Source of the DNA: Halobacteriovorax vibrionivorans
Lineage (GTDB): Bacteria > Bdellovibrionota > Bacteriovoracia > Bacteriovoracales > Bacteriovoracaceae
Direction of reading: 5' to 3'
Assembly (NCBI RefSeq): GCF_003346865.1
Contig: NZ_QDKL01000002.1
Location: 558,001-622,000 of the forward strand
Length of the DNA: 64,000 nucleotides
A model generated the notes under the pieces. The model saw nothing but the letters and a program-made list of their open reading frames with translations. It did no database searches and was not told the DNA's origin. The position numbers and the translations under genes are program-made. Every line of letters starts with the position of its first letter. Position 1 is the first letter of the stretch. This document shows positions 7,739 to 15,286 of this stretch, one piece after another.

Positions 7739-7770
7739 ATTATAAACCATGGAGTATAGTCCAGACTCAA
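7739..7770 (-). promoter_or_regulatory. MerR-type promoter with 20-bp spacer
   Basis: On the minus strand TTGAGT (7770-7765) and TATAAT (7744-7739) are separated by 20 bp, longer than the usual 17 and typical of MerR-activated promoters. The spacer carries an imperfect dyad centred on CCATGG. Transcription would begin a few bases before the merR start codon. Confidence 0.75.
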
Positions 7771-7874
7771 GACCTTTTAAAGCGCAATGATTTTGATAAC
7801 TTAGAGTACTCTTCAATAAGTAAAAATAACTAGATCGTTCATCTCGTTAGCAATAAATTTCAAAAAAGCTTCTC

Positions 7875-7960
7875 TTAATGAAAAACAGGTTCTTGGTGGA
7901 AAATGGAATAAAACAACGGTTGGAGACATCATCAACCGCAACAAAAATCAGGAGGCATAG
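7875..7960 (+). pseudogene. Decayed 3' end of the recombinase-like gene (copy 2)
   Basis: Matches the last ~28 codons of the gene at 5501-5968, with a 9-base deletion near 7891 and the remaining 5' part missing. It ends with the same GGAGGCATAG that carries the stop codon and the ribosome site of the next small gene. Confidence 0.65.
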
Positions 7961-7961
7961 C

Positions 7962-8123
7962 ATGCGTGCGATAATTGAGATATTTCTTGCGATATTATTT
8001 ACAGTGGTTTCAGGGACTACGGTTTTAAACTTATCAAGTAAGACCATTAAAAAAGAAGCTCTTATAAAGGTTCAAAAAGGACTTCCATCGTTAGAGAGCT
8101 TTACTAAAAAAATGACTAAGTAG
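7962..8123 (+). CDS. 53-residue membrane peptide, copy 2
   Basis: Same length as the gene at 5970 and about 80% identical in protein, with the same transmembrane N-terminus and basic C-terminus (IKKEALIKV, GLPSLE, TKKMTK). The AGGAGG ribosome site is conserved in the recombinase remnant. Its 3' end again overlaps a convergent gene (8116) by 8 bp, the same arrangement as copy 1. Confidence 0.6.
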   Translation: MRAIIEIFLAILFTVVSGTTVLNLSSKTIKKEALIKVQKGLPSLESFTKKMTK

Positions 8124-8721
8124 TAAAGGTCGGGTTCCAGCTTGGAAATCTTTTTTGAAGATCAATTTTTTGATCTTCTACAAACTGGTTGCTTTGAACT
8201 ATGCCTGATTTGAAATAAATATCATAACCAGCCTGCCTTAGACACTTAGCAACCTCATCAGTACCAGCTTGCTTCTCTGTGTAAATTTTTAAAAAATCAG
8301 GCATTAGGCAGATATTCCAACCTGCTGTAAAAAAATTAGGGTCAAAAACCCTTTCCCAAATATGAGCGACATGAAGCCCTTTAGAGACATTTCTATTTTT
8401 GCCCCCCATTCTTAAACCTGCATATTGGCCAAAGGCTGTACGAGCCTTGTTATTATCGTAAATATTTATTTCTCGACCGTCCCATGTGCTCTTATTTCCT
8501 CTTTTGACACCTTTATGATGTTCATTAGATTCTCTAGCTGCATCTGGAAACTTAACAGGTGTTTTAACTAATTTTTGAGGGTTTATAAATAAAGTTGAAT
8601 TAAGCATCATCAAAATAACTTCATCTGTCGTTTTTCCAGTAACATTTTTAAATAATTCAAATGAGCTAACATTAACAATATCCACTTTTTCCCCAACTTT
8701 ATATAAAATACCTAAAATCAT
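8116..8721 (-). CDS. HNH-like nuclease partner of Argonaute
   Basis: 201 residues; a GTG at 8683-8685 with a GGGG site is an alternative start. The central part, HVAHIWERVFDPNFFTAGWN followed by ICLMP, has the His/His/Asn spacing of an HNH-like fold. A helical N-terminus (TTDEVILMMLN) precedes it. The start overlaps the end of the Argonaute gene by 23 bp, so the two were co-translated. HNH proteins are known partners of some prokaryotic Argonautes. Here it may be the effector of a now broken defence pair. The HNH assignment is by motif only. Confidence 0.5.
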   Translation of the reverse strand: MILGILYKVGEKVDIVNVSSFELFKNVTGKTTDEVILMMLNSTLFINPQKLVKTPVKFPDAARESNEHHKGVKRGNKSTWDGREINIYDNNKARTAFGQYAGLRMGGKNRNVSKGLHVAHIWERVFDPNFFTAGWNICLMPDFLKIYTEKQAGTDEVAKCLRQAGYDIYFKSGIVQSNQFVEDQKIDLQKRFPSWNPTFTT

Positions 8722-9427
8722 AAGGAATATTCAATAACAACTCATCCTGTTTTGAATATCGTGATAAAACTTTAGAAAAATCAATTGTGACAGGTAGAGT
8801 TTTGTATAACTCACCAGCATTCCAGTTCATTTTAGTTAATTTCATTATGTCATTAGCAATCTCATCTAAAGATGATTTTCCTGCATATCTTGTGATTTTT
8901 AACGGCGCAGGGATTCCTCTTGCTCCCTTATAGTAATCCTTTTTTTGATTTAGAAAATCAGTGCTTGGAATATTTCCGTGAGTAAACAAAAGGAACGAGT
9001 TATCATCTAACTGAATTGTCGTTCCACGGTCAACTGGATAACTTGCTGGCTGCTTCTTTTTCCTGTCTCCCTTTATTCCACGCCACAAGGGGTAATGCTG
9101 AATATGCAATAATTCAACATCTATACCTTTTGTTGCTTGTAAAATACCTTCAATCTCAGATTCGATAAAAGGAGTTGTCTTGTGAATTATCAATTTTTTT
9201 AATTCTGCATTGGTATCCACTTTAAAATAAATTTCTTTTAATGAATTAATCAGTCTCCTTGAGTCTTCTTTACTCATATAGGGGGTTTTGCCAATAAAGA
9301 TAGGCTTGTTTATTGGATTTAAAAAGAACCTTGCCCCTCTACCTTTTGAGTCAAAGACTTGGCTCATACCGATAGTGACCGCGGTAAAAACCGCCCTGAG
9401 CGTCCTGAACGATCTCAGCCAACCCAA
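8699..9427 (-). pseudogene. Prokaryotic Argonaute, C-terminal PIWI part (5'-truncated)
   Basis: Reading from about 9385 to 8699 matches the end of PIWI domains: GMSQVFDSKGRG, IHKTTPF with IESEIEG, RGTTIQLDDNSFLLFTHGN, then GIPAPLKITRYAG, LTKMNWN and LPVTIDFSKVL. The N, PAZ, MID and first PIWI strand with its catalytic Asp are missing; the reading frame opens only with a TTG after a stop. The position of the third catalytic Asp appears to be Thr (HKTT), as in inactive long-B or short Argonautes. It lies next to the displaced ssrA terminator, suggesting deletion at an integration hotspot. Confidence 0.75.
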
Positions 9428-9482
9428 TCAGGGGTTGTCCTACCTTTCTATAAAAAAGCAAAAACATTTGAATTTAAAGACG

Positions 9483-9512
9483 AAAAAAAACCGGCAGTCT
9501 TTAAGACTCCGG
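9483..9512 (-). terminator. Probable original terminator of ssrA, displaced by the island
   Basis: On the minus strand the stem CCGGAGTCTT / AAGACTGCCGG (one bulge) is followed by eight T. It lies about 20 bp past the left att copy, where the 3' flank of ssrA would have been before integration. No terminator is seen immediately after ssrA at 18052. Confidence 0.7.
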
Positions 9513-9530
9513 TGCGCATGGTATCTGGAA

Positions 9531-9547
9531 TGGTGGAGGTGGTGGGA
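9531..9547. other. att site, left (distal) copy
   Basis: TGGTGGAGGTGGTGGGA, identical to the last 17 bases of the ssrA 3' end on the same strand. After it the sequence diverges completely. Confidence 0.8.
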
Positions 9548-9598
9548 TTGCCAAGAATGGCCAAACAAAGCTAATAACCGACGATTACAACAGAAAAC

Positions 9599-9853
9599 GT
9601 GTGGCAAAACTAGACCACAATCAAATAACTAACCAAAATCACATAAGGATTTGGGCCTACTGTCTCCTTCATTATTCTAGTGTGGAGGGCAATATTCTAT
9701 TTTGCCACATATCTGCCACACGAAAAACGGCCAATGGCGACGGTCCTAGAAATATCTCACCAATCAGAATTTAATGACTTATCATTTTTGAAATTTCTCA
9801 GAGACTTTTCATTAAAAATTTAGTGAATTTTGCCACACGGTTTGCCACAAAAT
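9599..9853. promoter_or_regulatory. Cluster of integrase arm-type sites, left end
   Basis: TGCCACA occurs at 9703, 9714, 9831 and 9843 in direct orientation, in two pairs spaced 11-12 bp, and inverted at 9600-9606 (TGTGGCA). The same motif occurs as a pair near the right end. Otherwise the ~300 bases between the att site and the first gene have no convincing frame. Confidence 0.6.
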
Positions 9854-10791
9854 TAATCATGTGCCATTTTTTCTTCAAAACAAAAATTACAAATCATTTC
9901 TTGCTCTTCAGGACAGAACATTCTTTGACAATGTGAGCACTTGTCCCAACGACCATCACGGGAGCTTCCTCCACAAGTAAAACAACTATAAAGGGAATCC
10001 TCATCAACAACACAAGTTTCAAATCCACAACTCGGACAGTCAATATAGGAGTCTTCAACTACTGGATTGTGCTTTGGATGATAATCCATATATGCAGAAT
10101 GTTTATTGAAGTATAGGTTAGCAGCATCATTTGGATCATCATTTTTTTCATGACAGAAATAGCAATATGCCCCATTTTCTACTTCTAGAAATTTCTGATC
10201 ACAAAGGTAGCAAGTTAACAATAACTGTCCATTTCTAACTTCTAAATTCGCTCTCTTTGTATTTTCTTCAACTAGTCTAATGTTTACACCTAATTGCTCA
10301 CGAATTTTCTGTAGAGCTTGCTTTTCATTTTCCAATATCTCTTCTGTATCTATGTGTTCAGAAATAAACTCCAAAACTTCAATGACTGCCTTTACAGATA
10401 AAGATTCAAATACTGTACTTGATTCAGAAAACTCAAAATGCTCGATTCTATTTCTAATTTTTCTAATCTTTTCTAGTTCAAACTCAAATTCTTTTGTTAA
10501 TTCAAGACCAATAACATTTTTGAGTCTGCTAATTGTATCTTTGATTCCAATTGACTCAAAGTCACCATTTTGAAAATCTTTGAAGTTAGGCTCTTTTCGC
10601 TTATTAAAAAGTAAAGACCAATGCTCTCTCCTAAGTAACTCCTTCATTACTAACAAGAAACCAGAGTAGATATTTAGAAGTGCATACTTTTTTGACCGAA
10701 CATTATCCTCTCCTAACTTAATCATTCCCTCTAAAATGAAATCTAACCCATTATGTAAAAGTGATTGTTCAAAACCATGATGATCAGACAT
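9853..10791 (-). CDS. HEPN-like protein with three zinc ribbons, candidate defence effector
   Basis: 312 residues from the ATG at 10789-10791, with a GGGGA site. The N-terminal ~180 residues are helical, with RNRIEH at 113-118, an R-x4-H motif as in HEPN ribonucleases. CxxC pairs at 194/197 and 210/213, 252/255 and 270/273, 285/288 and 301/304 make three zinc ribbons. The start overlaps the stop of the ATPase gene by 8 bp (ATGTCTGA), so the two are translationally coupled. A model in which the ATPase senses and the HEPN part cuts RNA is inference. I know of no named family with this layout. Confidence 0.6.
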   Translation of the reverse strand: MSDHHGFEQSLLHNGLDFILEGMIKLGEDNVRSKKYALLNIYSGFLLVMKELLRREHWSLLFNKRKEPNFKDFQNGDFESIGIKDTISRLKNVIGLELTKEFEFELEKIRKIRNRIEHFEFSESSTVFESLSVKAVIEVLEFISEHIDTEEILENEKQALQKIREQLGVNIRLVEENTKRANLEVRNGQLLLTCYLCDQKFLEVENGAYCYFCHEKNDDPNDAANLYFNKHSAYMDYHPKHNPVVEDSYIDCPSCGFETCVVDEDSLYSCFTCGGSSRDGRWDKCSHCQRMFCPEEQEMICNFCFEEKMAHD

Positions 10792-12694
10792 AAACTTCCC
10801 CAATAAAACCTTCGCCTAACCCCTTCTTGATCAATGTCCTTGCGTTCTCACAATCTTTTAGTGCATTTATACACTTTGATACAAAATTAGTCACAGCGAA
10901 TTCTTGATTAGCTATAGCAATAAGTCCCTTATTATTATAAACACCTAAAACACTATCATATTCTTTATTTGTTAATATTGACCTTAGTTCATCAATTCTA
11001 GATGAGTTCCACTTTTCAATTTCTATTCCCGATTGCACTTCGTTAAATCGTTCTAATAAATCATTTAGCTTTCTTGCCTTTCCTAGACTAATTCGCCCTA
11101 AATTAAACTCTAATTTTCGATAAATATATTTTAAAGATTGAGTCTCTATTTCATCTTCAAATTTTTTAAATATTCGACTCTTAAAATCATCTAAACTTAG
11201 AGAATTATGTAATAATCTTGTATCCATATATTTTAAGAACTCCTCTGATAGAAATAGACTTTCAATTTCCGAACAGTTTAAGGTATAAATCTTACTTTGT
11301 TTTAACTTTTCTTTTTCTTCACTTGATCGAAAGTCAGCATCTATTATCCCGAAAACTTCAGAGTTTAAAAGACCTGTATTTTGAAAAGCTTTTGTATAAT
11401 TTATAACATTAGTACAACTGCCGACTGGTAGGACCTCTAAAAGAGGAAAGAGAGCGCGGTATGTTTTAAAGTCATTACTTTCTGAGTCCCCTTCACAGAA
11501 GACTACTTTCTTCTGGGTACCTAGCAATCGCAAAAGTAACTCTTCAGGAATATCGTTAGAAGTTACGACTTCAAAATCCCATTTATTTGGGTTAGAGAAA
11601 CTTTTCATCCATAACTTTGGAGCATCCTCCATACTAACAGCAAAGTCTAAATCATGAGTTAAGTAAATAAATATACAGTCAGGTCTTTCTTTTTCAAGAA
11701 GTCTCCATAACTGATTCACTATTGTTTTATGTAAATGTATCTCAGGCTCATCTACAATAATCAAGCTGTCCCTCGGTGCCTGAACGATTTGAGCAGCAAG
11801 ATATAGTACAACCTTCTCGCCCTCACTCATTGAGATAGGGTGATATCTTGATTTTCTCCCCTCAGTAAAGACACATATATTTATATTATCTTCATCTAAG
11901 TCAATCTCTCTATGCTTTATTACAGTATTCCAAATTCTAAAAACCTTTTGCAGAAGACTCTCTTCCATTTCAGTTGGTACTCCAATTCTTATATTTTCGA
12001 GGTTTTTTCTTAAAAACTCTGAATTATGTCTACCTTGGTCTGCTATTAAGTTACTCAATAAAACATTAAATTCTGATGCACCATTAGTATATGAGTTAGG
12101 CTCCTTGTAGGTTCTATGTTGACTTTGAGTTCTTTTTAAAAGATCTGAAGTATGTTTCGTCGATTGGAGGACTTTAAAGGTATCAATTTTTAAAAAACGC
12201 TGTGCAGAGATAACTATCCCAGCTGTTCTTAATGTTGTTTTGATATAGGATGCAAAAGATGATTTTCCACTACCATTCGCTCCAACAATTACGGTATGGT
12301 TGTCAAAATAACTTAGGTTTTTATAAAAACTAGCATTAAATATCAAATTATCAATTAAGGCTTCATTTGATCCGATCTTTGCTTTTACGGTATTTCTAAC
12401 CTGATTCATCTGTACATCGCTATGACCTGCATACACAGAAGCATTTATTTCTTCTTTGTAAGGAAGACTCTTAACTAAAATCTTAAAATCACTCAGTATC
12501 TTCTCTTTGTACAAGGGAAATCTCTCTACAACTTTAGCTTCTTCTAGATATGAAATATAAAATGAGTCCCACTTTTCTTTAATATGCTCGAATGACTCCT
12601 GTACACCTATCACTTTCGTTGCAACATCAAAATTACTTACTAGTCTATTTGTCTCTTCCAAGTACTCTGGAACCACATTTCTTATAACATTCAT
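10784..12694 (-). CDS. ABC-type ATPase fused to TOPRIM/DUF4435-like nuclease domain (PARIS/OLD-like)
   Basis: 636 residues from the ATG at 12692-12694 (GGAGAG site). After a ~110-residue helical N-terminus come Walker A GANGSGKSS (about 138-146), ABC signature SEGEK (about 290), Walker B SLIIVDEPEIH (about 310-320) and the H-loop TH (about 347). Then the second domain begins: VVFCEGDSESND (about 398-408), FGIIDADF (about 449-456) and LNCSEIESLFL, the acidic pattern of TOPRIM/DUF4435 proteins. AriA and AriB of PARIS have these two domains, sometimes fused; OLD nucleases are similar. It lies in an integrative island with a HEPN-like partner, so phage defence is likely. Confidence 0.75.
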   Translation of the reverse strand: MNVIRNVVPEYLEETNRLVSNFDVATKVIGVQESFEHIKEKWDSFYISYLEEAKVVERFPLYKEKILSDFKILVKSLPYKEEINASVYAGHSDVQMNQVRNTVKAKIGSNEALIDNLIFNASFYKNLSYFDNHTVIVGANGSGKSSFASYIKTTLRTAGIVISAQRFLKIDTFKVLQSTKHTSDLLKRTQSQHRTYKEPNSYTNGASEFNVLLSNLIADQGRHNSEFLRKNLENIRIGVPTEMEESLLQKVFRIWNTVIKHREIDLDEDNINICVFTEGRKSRYHPISMSEGEKVVLYLAAQIVQAPRDSLIIVDEPEIHLHKTIVNQLWRLLEKERPDCIFIYLTHDLDFAVSMEDAPKLWMKSFSNPNKWDFEVVTSNDIPEELLLRLLGTQKKVVFCEGDSESNDFKTYRALFPLLEVLPVGSCTNVINYTKAFQNTGLLNSEVFGIIDADFRSSEEKEKLKQSKIYTLNCSEIESLFLSEEFLKYMDTRLLHNSLSLDDFKSRIFKKFEDEIETQSLKYIYRKLEFNLGRISLGKARKLNDLLERFNEVQSGIEIEKWNSSRIDELRSILTNKEYDSVLGVYNNKGLIAIANQEFAVTNFVSKCINALKDCENARTLIKKGLGEGFIGEVYV

Positions 12695-12835
12695 CAATAA
12701 TCTCTCCGTTTTATATATTTTAATAATAATATATCTTATATAAAATAGCGATTAGCAGTACATATACTAACCATATAATAACAGCAACTTACACATCCAT
12801 TTTGAACTTTTAAAAGAATACTGATAGACAAAGAA

Positions 12836-13525
12836 ATGAAAAAAAAATTCAATCTCTACTTCGACAATGACAAAACGATATCAATCACTGCCAAAGAGGC
12901 TCTAGATTTCTTTGGAGAACAGCTAGATGGTAAAGATCGCAATATCTTTGAGTTTAAGACAGATGGTATTTTAAAACTTAGAGAATACCTTAAAACAGTT
13001 ATTTCAAATGGAGATCAAGTTGAAGTAATCGTTTTTATACTTAAGCAATTCAATATCATTTTAACTCTTAATAAGTACTACTCAAAAAAACATTTCAGAT
13101 CGACTATCTATAATCTTCCTTCAAGTGTAGATGAAGTAAAGCAAGAAGAAATGAAACTTAGGTTTGAAGACCTTGATTTTCCGCCAGAAGAGCTAAAAAG
13201 AATTGAGAAAAATCTAAAAGTTCCTGATACATATGAGTATCTTTTCAAACAAAAAAACGAGTCAAAGTTTTTTAAATTAAATAGAAAAAATAAGTTCTAC
13301 TATGAGTATATGTTCTATGTAATTACAAGGAAAATATACAAGGACTTATTTCCTGATAACTACTGGAAAGAATACATAAGCTTCCTAAAGCTCTGTCATA
13401 AACATATTGGTGAAGTCTTCATCAAAAAACTCGACTTTAATCTCCTAGACGTAAAGGACTTTCAAGAAAGGCTAAGATATTACGAAGGATTAAAGGACCT
13501 ACAACTATCCGAAAATACTAAATAG
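12836..13525 (+). CDS. Unknown 229-residue cytosolic protein in the island
   Basis: No signal peptide or membrane segment. The N-terminus (KFNLYFDNDKTISITAKEALDFFGEQLDGKD) looks like a small beta domain, and the rest is charged and helical with many aromatic residues (YYEYMFYVITRKIYKDLF). It is transcribed divergently from the ATPase-TOPRIM gene, with an AT-rich 140-bp region between. It ends before a large inverted repeat. It may be the immunity or sensor partner of the defence pair or an unrelated cargo gene. No family recognised. Confidence 0.6.
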   Translation: MKKKFNLYFDNDKTISITAKEALDFFGEQLDGKDRNIFEFKTDGILKLREYLKTVISNGDQVEVIVFILKQFNIILTLNKYYSKKHFRSTIYNLPSSVDEVKQEEMKLRFEDLDFPPEELKRIEKNLKVPDTYEYLFKQKNESKFFKLNRKNKFYYEYMFYVITRKIYKDLFPDNYWKEYISFLKLCHKHIGEVFIKKLDFNLLDVKDFQERLRYYEGLKDLQLSENTK

Positions 13526-13530
13526 TACCC

Positions 13531-13570
13531 CCAGAAAACTGGCCGTTTTTTTTGTAGGCCAGTCTTCTGG
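13531..13570. terminator. Large inverted repeat, likely terminator after the unknown gene
   Basis: Arms CCAGAAAACTGGCC and GGCCAGTCTTCTGG pair except for one A/C position. The loop holds a run of eight T. Six bases after the stop codon at 13525. The T run lies inside the loop, not after it, which is unusual for a Rho-independent terminator. Confidence 0.45.
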
Positions 13571-13647
13571 TTATTAGACCATTACCAAATCTCTATTCTT
13601 TTAAACAACTCAGCAATGATGCTGACAATTTTAAAAGGATATTGATT

Positions 13648-13860
13648 ATGGAAAATTCCACAAAAGCATTACTTAACATCGAAGAAGCTTCTAGCTTCCT
13701 CTCAGTCAAAGTCTCAAGACTTCGTACAGCAGTATTTCGAAAAGAAATACCATTCGTAAAATTTGGCCGTCTAGTACGTTTCAAGAAAGAAGAACTTCTA
13801 AAATGGATTGACTCAAACACAGTCAAAGCAAACGAAGAGGATTCATCATGGCTTTGGTAA
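13648..13860 (+). CDS. Excisionase-like helix-turn-helix protein
   Basis: 70 residues from the ATG at 13648 (AAAGGAT site). The pattern LLNIEEASSFLSVKVSRLRTAV, IPFVKFGRLVRFKKEELLKWI is the MerR-like winged helix (HTH_17) common to excisionases and small mobile-element regulators. It is the first gene of a run ending in the integrase and overlaps the next gene by 13 bp. It likely acts as recombination directionality factor or regulator for this island. Confidence 0.75.
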   Translation: MENSTKALLNIEEASSFLSVKVSRLRTAVFRKEIPFVKFGRLVRFKKEELLKWIDSNTVKANEEDSSWLW

Positions 13861-14159
13861 CGAAGAATTTCACGAAGATTCCAAATGAGCTGTTTCAATG
13901 CAAGAAACTAAGCCCTAAGGCCATCGGACTTTACGCATACCTTATGTATCGATCTTACACAGGACATACGAGAGGCTTCTTTCCGTGCCAGAAAAAGATC
14001 ATGAAAGACTTAAGTATCGGCAGTCAATCAACGCTCAAAAAGTTGATTGATGAACTTGTGGTCTATGACTTTCTAGAGTTTAGAAGAGGATCAATTTTCA
14101 CAGGAAATAGTCGCTATATTCTCCTAATACCCAAAATTTGCACAAATAATACGAGCTAA
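13848..14159 (+). CDS. Winged-helix protein, replication-initiator-like
   Basis: 103 residues. FTKIPNELFQCKKLSPKAIGLYAYLMYRS, FFPCQKKIMKDLSIGSQSTLKKLIDELVVYDFLEFRR has the HTH_36-type winged helix found at the start of plasmid and phage replication proteins. It overlaps the HTH gene before it by 13 bp and precedes a RecA-like ATPase. Together the pair may copy the excised island; no replication origin was identified. Confidence 0.65.
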   Translation: MALVTKNFTKIPNELFQCKKLSPKAIGLYAYLMYRSYTGHTRGFFPCQKKIMKDLSIGSQSTLKKLIDELVVYDFLEFRRGSIFTGNSRYILLIPKICTNNTS

Positions 14160-14239
14160 AACTGCTCATATTATATGAGCAATAAATGGGTACATTAAAA
14201 GATAATATAAGAATATTAGTGCAAAAAATGGAGTTTACT

Positions 14240-15169
14240 ATGAAGCACATGAAATCAGTTAAGGATATACGCTTCATGCTTGATGAAGAAGTATTAAAAC
14301 CAAAAGAACAAATAAAGAGACATAGTCTCGATCAAATTCAAATAAAAGAACCAAAAGAAGAATTTAAAACGAAGTATAAGTTTTTAAAAGCTCACAAAGG
14401 TTTTCAAAGAGGACACACTCATGTCTTCTTAGGAAGAACAAACAAAGGTAAATCAGCTCTTGTACAGTCTCTTGCTTGCGAGAATATCGTTAGAGGTCAG
14501 AACACCCTACTCTTTCTCTCAGAGGGCGAGAAAGGCGATGTTAAACGACGTATAGATACAATGTTATCTCTTAAGTATAAATCTGTTGAAGAACGTAATC
14601 GCATCATGCGAAGCCTTATACTTATAGATGAGTCTGACTTAGATCAAGCGACTATTCATGACCCACAATCATGGGTAGCTTCGCTATTTAAGTTTGTGAA
14701 AGAGTATGAGATTGACTTAGCTTATATTGATAATTTCTCAACTTGCTCTTTTGGTGATTCTTCCCCCGAAATTCAAGCGAATTTCATGAAAACACTTTGT
14801 GCTACAACACAGAGATATCAAATTGCACTAATAGGAGTTGTCCATCAAGCCAAGTCCGTAGCACCTGATAAAGAACTCACAATTGAAGATATTCGTGCAA
14901 ATTCAGCTTTTATGAACTCCCCTTCATTCGTGTATGCCTTGAATAACTTTTGTAATTACAAAGATCAGTCTAAGCGAGTCTTATCAATTCTTAAATCACG
15001 TCTTGATGGCGATATCATCGGTAACTACTATGATCTAAGCTACAAAAAGTACAAAAATGAAGGTTTTTATGTAAAAGATCAGCAAATAGATAACAAGATC
15101 GCTAAAGAGCTGTTTTTTCGCAACAAATCGCAACGTTTTACTACAAAAAGCTTCCAAAAGAGTTGGTAA
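14240..15169 (+). CDS. RepA/DnaB-like (RecA-fold) ATPase of the island
   Basis: 309 residues from the ATG at 14240, chosen for its GGAG site; an in-frame ATG at 14186 is possible. Walker A GRTNKGKS (about 65-72), Walker B DLAYIDNF and GVVHQAK followed by LSILKSR show the RecA/DnaB-type core of hexameric helicases such as plasmid RepA (AAA_25). The length lacks the DnaB N-terminal primase-interacting domain. It follows the winged-helix gene and precedes the integrase, so a replication function of an excised circular form is likely. Confidence 0.7.
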   Translation: MKHMKSVKDIRFMLDEEVLKPKEQIKRHSLDQIQIKEPKEEFKTKYKFLKAHKGFQRGHTHVFLGRTNKGKSALVQSLACENIVRGQNTLLFLSEGEKGDVKRRIDTMLSLKYKSVEERNRIMRSLILIDESDLDQATIHDPQSWVASLFKFVKEYEIDLAYIDNFSTCSFGDSSPEIQANFMKTLCATTQRYQIALIGVVHQAKSVAPDKELTIEDIRANSAFMNSPSFVYALNNFCNYKDQSKRVLSILKSRLDGDIIGNYYDLSYKKYKNEGFYVKDQQIDNKIAKELFFRNKSQRFTTKSFQKSW

Positions 15170-15286
15170 AAAGTATGAAAGGCCTTTTCTTATTTTCTAT
15201 ATTTGGTATAAGTCTAGTGCTCTTTCACATTCGAATAATCAGGACGACAGTAGGCCACAAATCCTTTTTTCAAAAAAGGAGTAAAA

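Larger units (their letters stand above)
7875..8123 (+). repeat. Direct repeat, copy 2
   Basis: Second copy of the module described at 5880-6131, same orientation. It lies just upstream of the mer promoter, so the mer genes sit exactly between the two copies. The copies differ at many third positions, so the duplication is not recent or the copies came from different sources. Confidence 0.8.

Noticed and set aside
7847..8047. Minus-strand frame antisense to the second 53-residue peptide
   Set aside because: The + strand frame has a conserved paralogue and ribosome site; the antisense frame does not.
9375..9470. Minus-strand 38-codon frame starting near the displaced terminator (reading QPLIGLAEIVQDAQGG...)
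   Set aside because: It looks protein-like and may be the start of a core gene once downstream of ssrA, but it is too short and stops inside the Argonaute frame; not called as a gene.
9359..9632. Two + strand open frames over the att site and displaced terminator
   Set aside because: They read through the hairpin with its A/T tract and the tmRNA-derived repeat, and have no ribosome site; likely chance openings.
9703..9853. TGCCACA copies considered as a CRISPR-like array
   Set aside because: Units are 7-8 bp, irregularly spaced and partly inverted; they fit integrase arm sites.
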